Assembly: GCF_963675165.1 (NCBI RefSeq)
Contig: NC_087377.1
Coordinates: forward strand, 4,464,042 to 4,528,041
From: Halichondria panicea
Lineage: Eukaryota > Porifera > Demospongiae > Suberitida > Halichondriidae
DNA length: 64,000 nt
Direction of reading: 5' to 3'
This document shows positions 62,801 through 64,000 of the stretch, piece by piece. Positions within the stretch are counted from its first letter, which is position 1, and each line of letters starts with the position of its first letter. Both the position numbers and the translations under genes were made by a program. The notes under the pieces were generated by a model. The model was not told where the DNA came from, made no database searches, and saw only the letters and a program-made list of their open reading frames with translations.

Positions 62801-63719
62801 GCAAGCTTTGTGAGGATTGCTCATAATTATCATAATGGACCTTTTCTGTATAGTATACGTACTAGTTAGTTATACATGCATGGCATAATTATGAGGTAAC
62901 GTATATCTAGCCCCGTTTACACAAGGGATTAATGGGTTGGAATCCAGTTAAACCTCTCCACGTTCTGCCTAATTATCCGGGCTCTAATTCCTTGCAGGCC
63001 TCCACAGTCACAGAGGACAATGCAGGTCTGATCATACCAGAGCTAGCCAGACTAACTGTAGCCGCTGTAGACACGACCGACCAATCAGAAGGCAATCTGG
63101 GTGTCATAGCAACCGTATTCGAGAGCACGGCAGAACTGGTGGAGGGAGGGAGAGGAAACTTTTCACTGAATGAGAATGTGAGTTACTTTTATATCTATTG
63201 ATGCATTATAAAATGTTCCCCTACATGTGTAGATAATCACTAATATAACTACAATCGTCAGTACAATCTCCGAGTGGCCGTCCGATCGGATTAGAGATGA
63301 ATCGTCTGGGGTGGTCCTCTCATACGACAGACTGGCAGAAAGTCTTGTCACACAAGAGAGCTTCTTCAATATTACAATCATTACTCCGAATGTGATCTTT
63401 AGTGGACTGCAGGTAATCTAAAAATGTGTATATACACTTGGAATTTCCAAAATGTACCTATATATGTAATTACACTATGGCAAAATGCTATGGGACCAAT
63501 TAATTTGGCTGTAATAATTATATAGAGGTTGATCGAGTGCTTATTATTATACGTACGGTAGGATGACCAGTATACAATAGACATGTTTTACTAGCTGTAC
63601 ACTGAACTCCTATTACCATGCATGCATGCTAGTAATTAATTATGCGTACTTGCTTATACAGACACTGGCTGTGAGTTTGTCCCAAGATGGCTACAACTTC
63701 AATCTCTACAGCATTCTAG
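56832..63719 (+). CDS. Adhesion-GPCR-like protein: IgGFc-binding-type, EGF, Ig, HormR, GAIN-like (3' cut)
   Basis: Eleven exons in phase: 56832-56901, 57038-58399, 58550-58720, 59132-59356, 60148-60239, 60335-60417, 61512-61648, 62130-62410, 62998-63177, 63233-63412 and 63662-63719, at least 946 residues. A signal peptide (MNVLYFAILLSALTSWSYA) is followed by one 1.36-kb exon. That exon resembles the IgGFc-binding N-terminal domain (NSFVVAFSRNG, SGNDCAVVP, TWGTQFLVSSF) and ends in an EGF module (CNCxxG-type: CLNNNGQFDCGCAEGFQG). Ig-like segments follow (FGVTCQTNN, HRYICVANNSG). Then comes a HormR-type region (YNWSETEVGD, VSRLCLGHRNWSEID) and two 180-nt exons resembling a GAIN subdomain. Many N-glycosylation sites are present. 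HormR plus GAIN points to an adhesion GPCR, but the GPS and seven-helix part, if any, lies beyond the window. The EGF and Ig calls are firm to moderate; GAIN is tentative. Confidence 0.75.
59576..59932. mobile_element. Inverted-repeat element, family G, with nested TAGCCTCGA fragment
   Basis: TACCGTAAGACCTCGATTTAA at the left matches inverted CTTTAAATCGAAATCTTACGGTA at the right. A small remnant starting TAGCCTCGATTG (about 59725-59783) is nested in the middle. It lies in intron 4 of the adhesion-GPCR-like gene. Confidence 0.7.
60705..60800. mobile_element. 96-bp TAGCCTCGA hairpin element
   Basis: The two halves are reverse complements over about 45 bases each (TAGCCTCGATCCCAGGCCG ... CCGTTATAAAAGCG). 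Each half equals the terminus of the 1.08-kb element at 24368-25446. The flanks ACTGATTGTC and ACTGATTGCC match at 9 of 10 positions. It lies in intron 6 of the adhesion-GPCR-like gene. Confidence 0.85.
62551..62750. mobile_element. Inverted-repeat element, family E (copy 2, short)
   Basis: CTATACCAAGGGCGTATAAAG and AGAGGGCATGCAACTC at the left, with ATACGCCCTT inverted at the right, match the ends of 22413-23034. It lies in intron 8 of the adhesion-GPCR-like gene. Confidence 0.7.
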
Positions 63720-64000
63720 GTGAGCGTGTTTACTCACTGTCACACACACATACAGACCGGTACATGTTTGTTTGAGGGACCACCTCCTGCACAGTAAAAA
63801 GAGCTCTGGACTTAATTTCAGATGATTATAGTGTATACCCACACTTATATTTTCAGGCCACCCTCTATAATACAGCCAGATTAGATGGGCCCCAAAGTCT
63901 CCATAGCAGGGACCTGTGTTAGCAGGCCATCTCTTACTACAGCCAGAGTTGTGCCCCAAGGGCCATCACTATAATATAATTATAGAGACAGGCTTCATGC

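Overview
The window looks like nuclear DNA of a compact, AT-rich early-branching animal. Most introns are short (about 37-700 nt, GT-AG with one GC-AG). TATAATTATA and CATGCATG words are very frequent, and small palindromic elements crowd the introns and spacers. The gene set is metazoan: a CYLD-type deubiquitinase, a sushi receptor tyrosine kinase, PP2A, PLAC8, NIDO and Calx-beta domains, and an adhesion-GPCR-like ectodomain. The style matches a demosponge such as Amphimedon queenslandica. That assignment is inference, not a database match. No rRNA, tRNA or CRISPR array was recognised.

Layout. 1-3.1 kb: spacer with two inverted-repeat elements. 3.2-8.1 kb (+): a ten-exon gene joining CAP-Gly domains, a CYLD-type ubiquitin protease, a coiled coil and a protein kinase. 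8.3-9.8 kb (+): a decayed partial paralogue with its catalytic Cys changed to Ser. 12.1-13.4 kb (+): a frame-damaged Calx-beta/NIDO gene. 15.0-18.1 kb: a DNA transposon with a perfect 9-bp target duplication, a ZAD-type zinc-binding/transposase-like gene and a convergent RecQ-like helicase remnant. 18.6-26.1 kb: two halves of one secreted metalloprotease on opposite strands, consistent with a 6.9-kb inversion, in repeat-rich DNA. 27.5-34.2 kb (-): a receptor tyrosine kinase with four sushi domains, cut by a 200-N assembly gap. 34.6-37.1 kb (-): the 5' half of the PP2A catalytic subunit gene. 37.4-40.6 kb: spacer. 40.6-53.0 kb: four PLAC8 genes, two on each strand. 53.0-56.8 kb: repeats. 56.8 kb to the end (+): a secreted or membrane gene with an IgGFc-binding-type domain, EGF, Ig-like, HormR and GAIN-like segments. 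It runs off the window.

The gene models rest on splice-phase bookkeeping: adding the exons of the USP-kinase, PLAC8, RTK (from its TM exon) and PP2A genes gives whole numbers of codons. The 9-bp target duplications, and the shared ends TAGCCTCGA...GCGCATGCGC, tie the autonomous-type element at 15-18 kb to several non-autonomous elements, including hairpins of only 46-96 bp. The two strongest leads are the deubiquitinase-kinase fusion and this transposon family.
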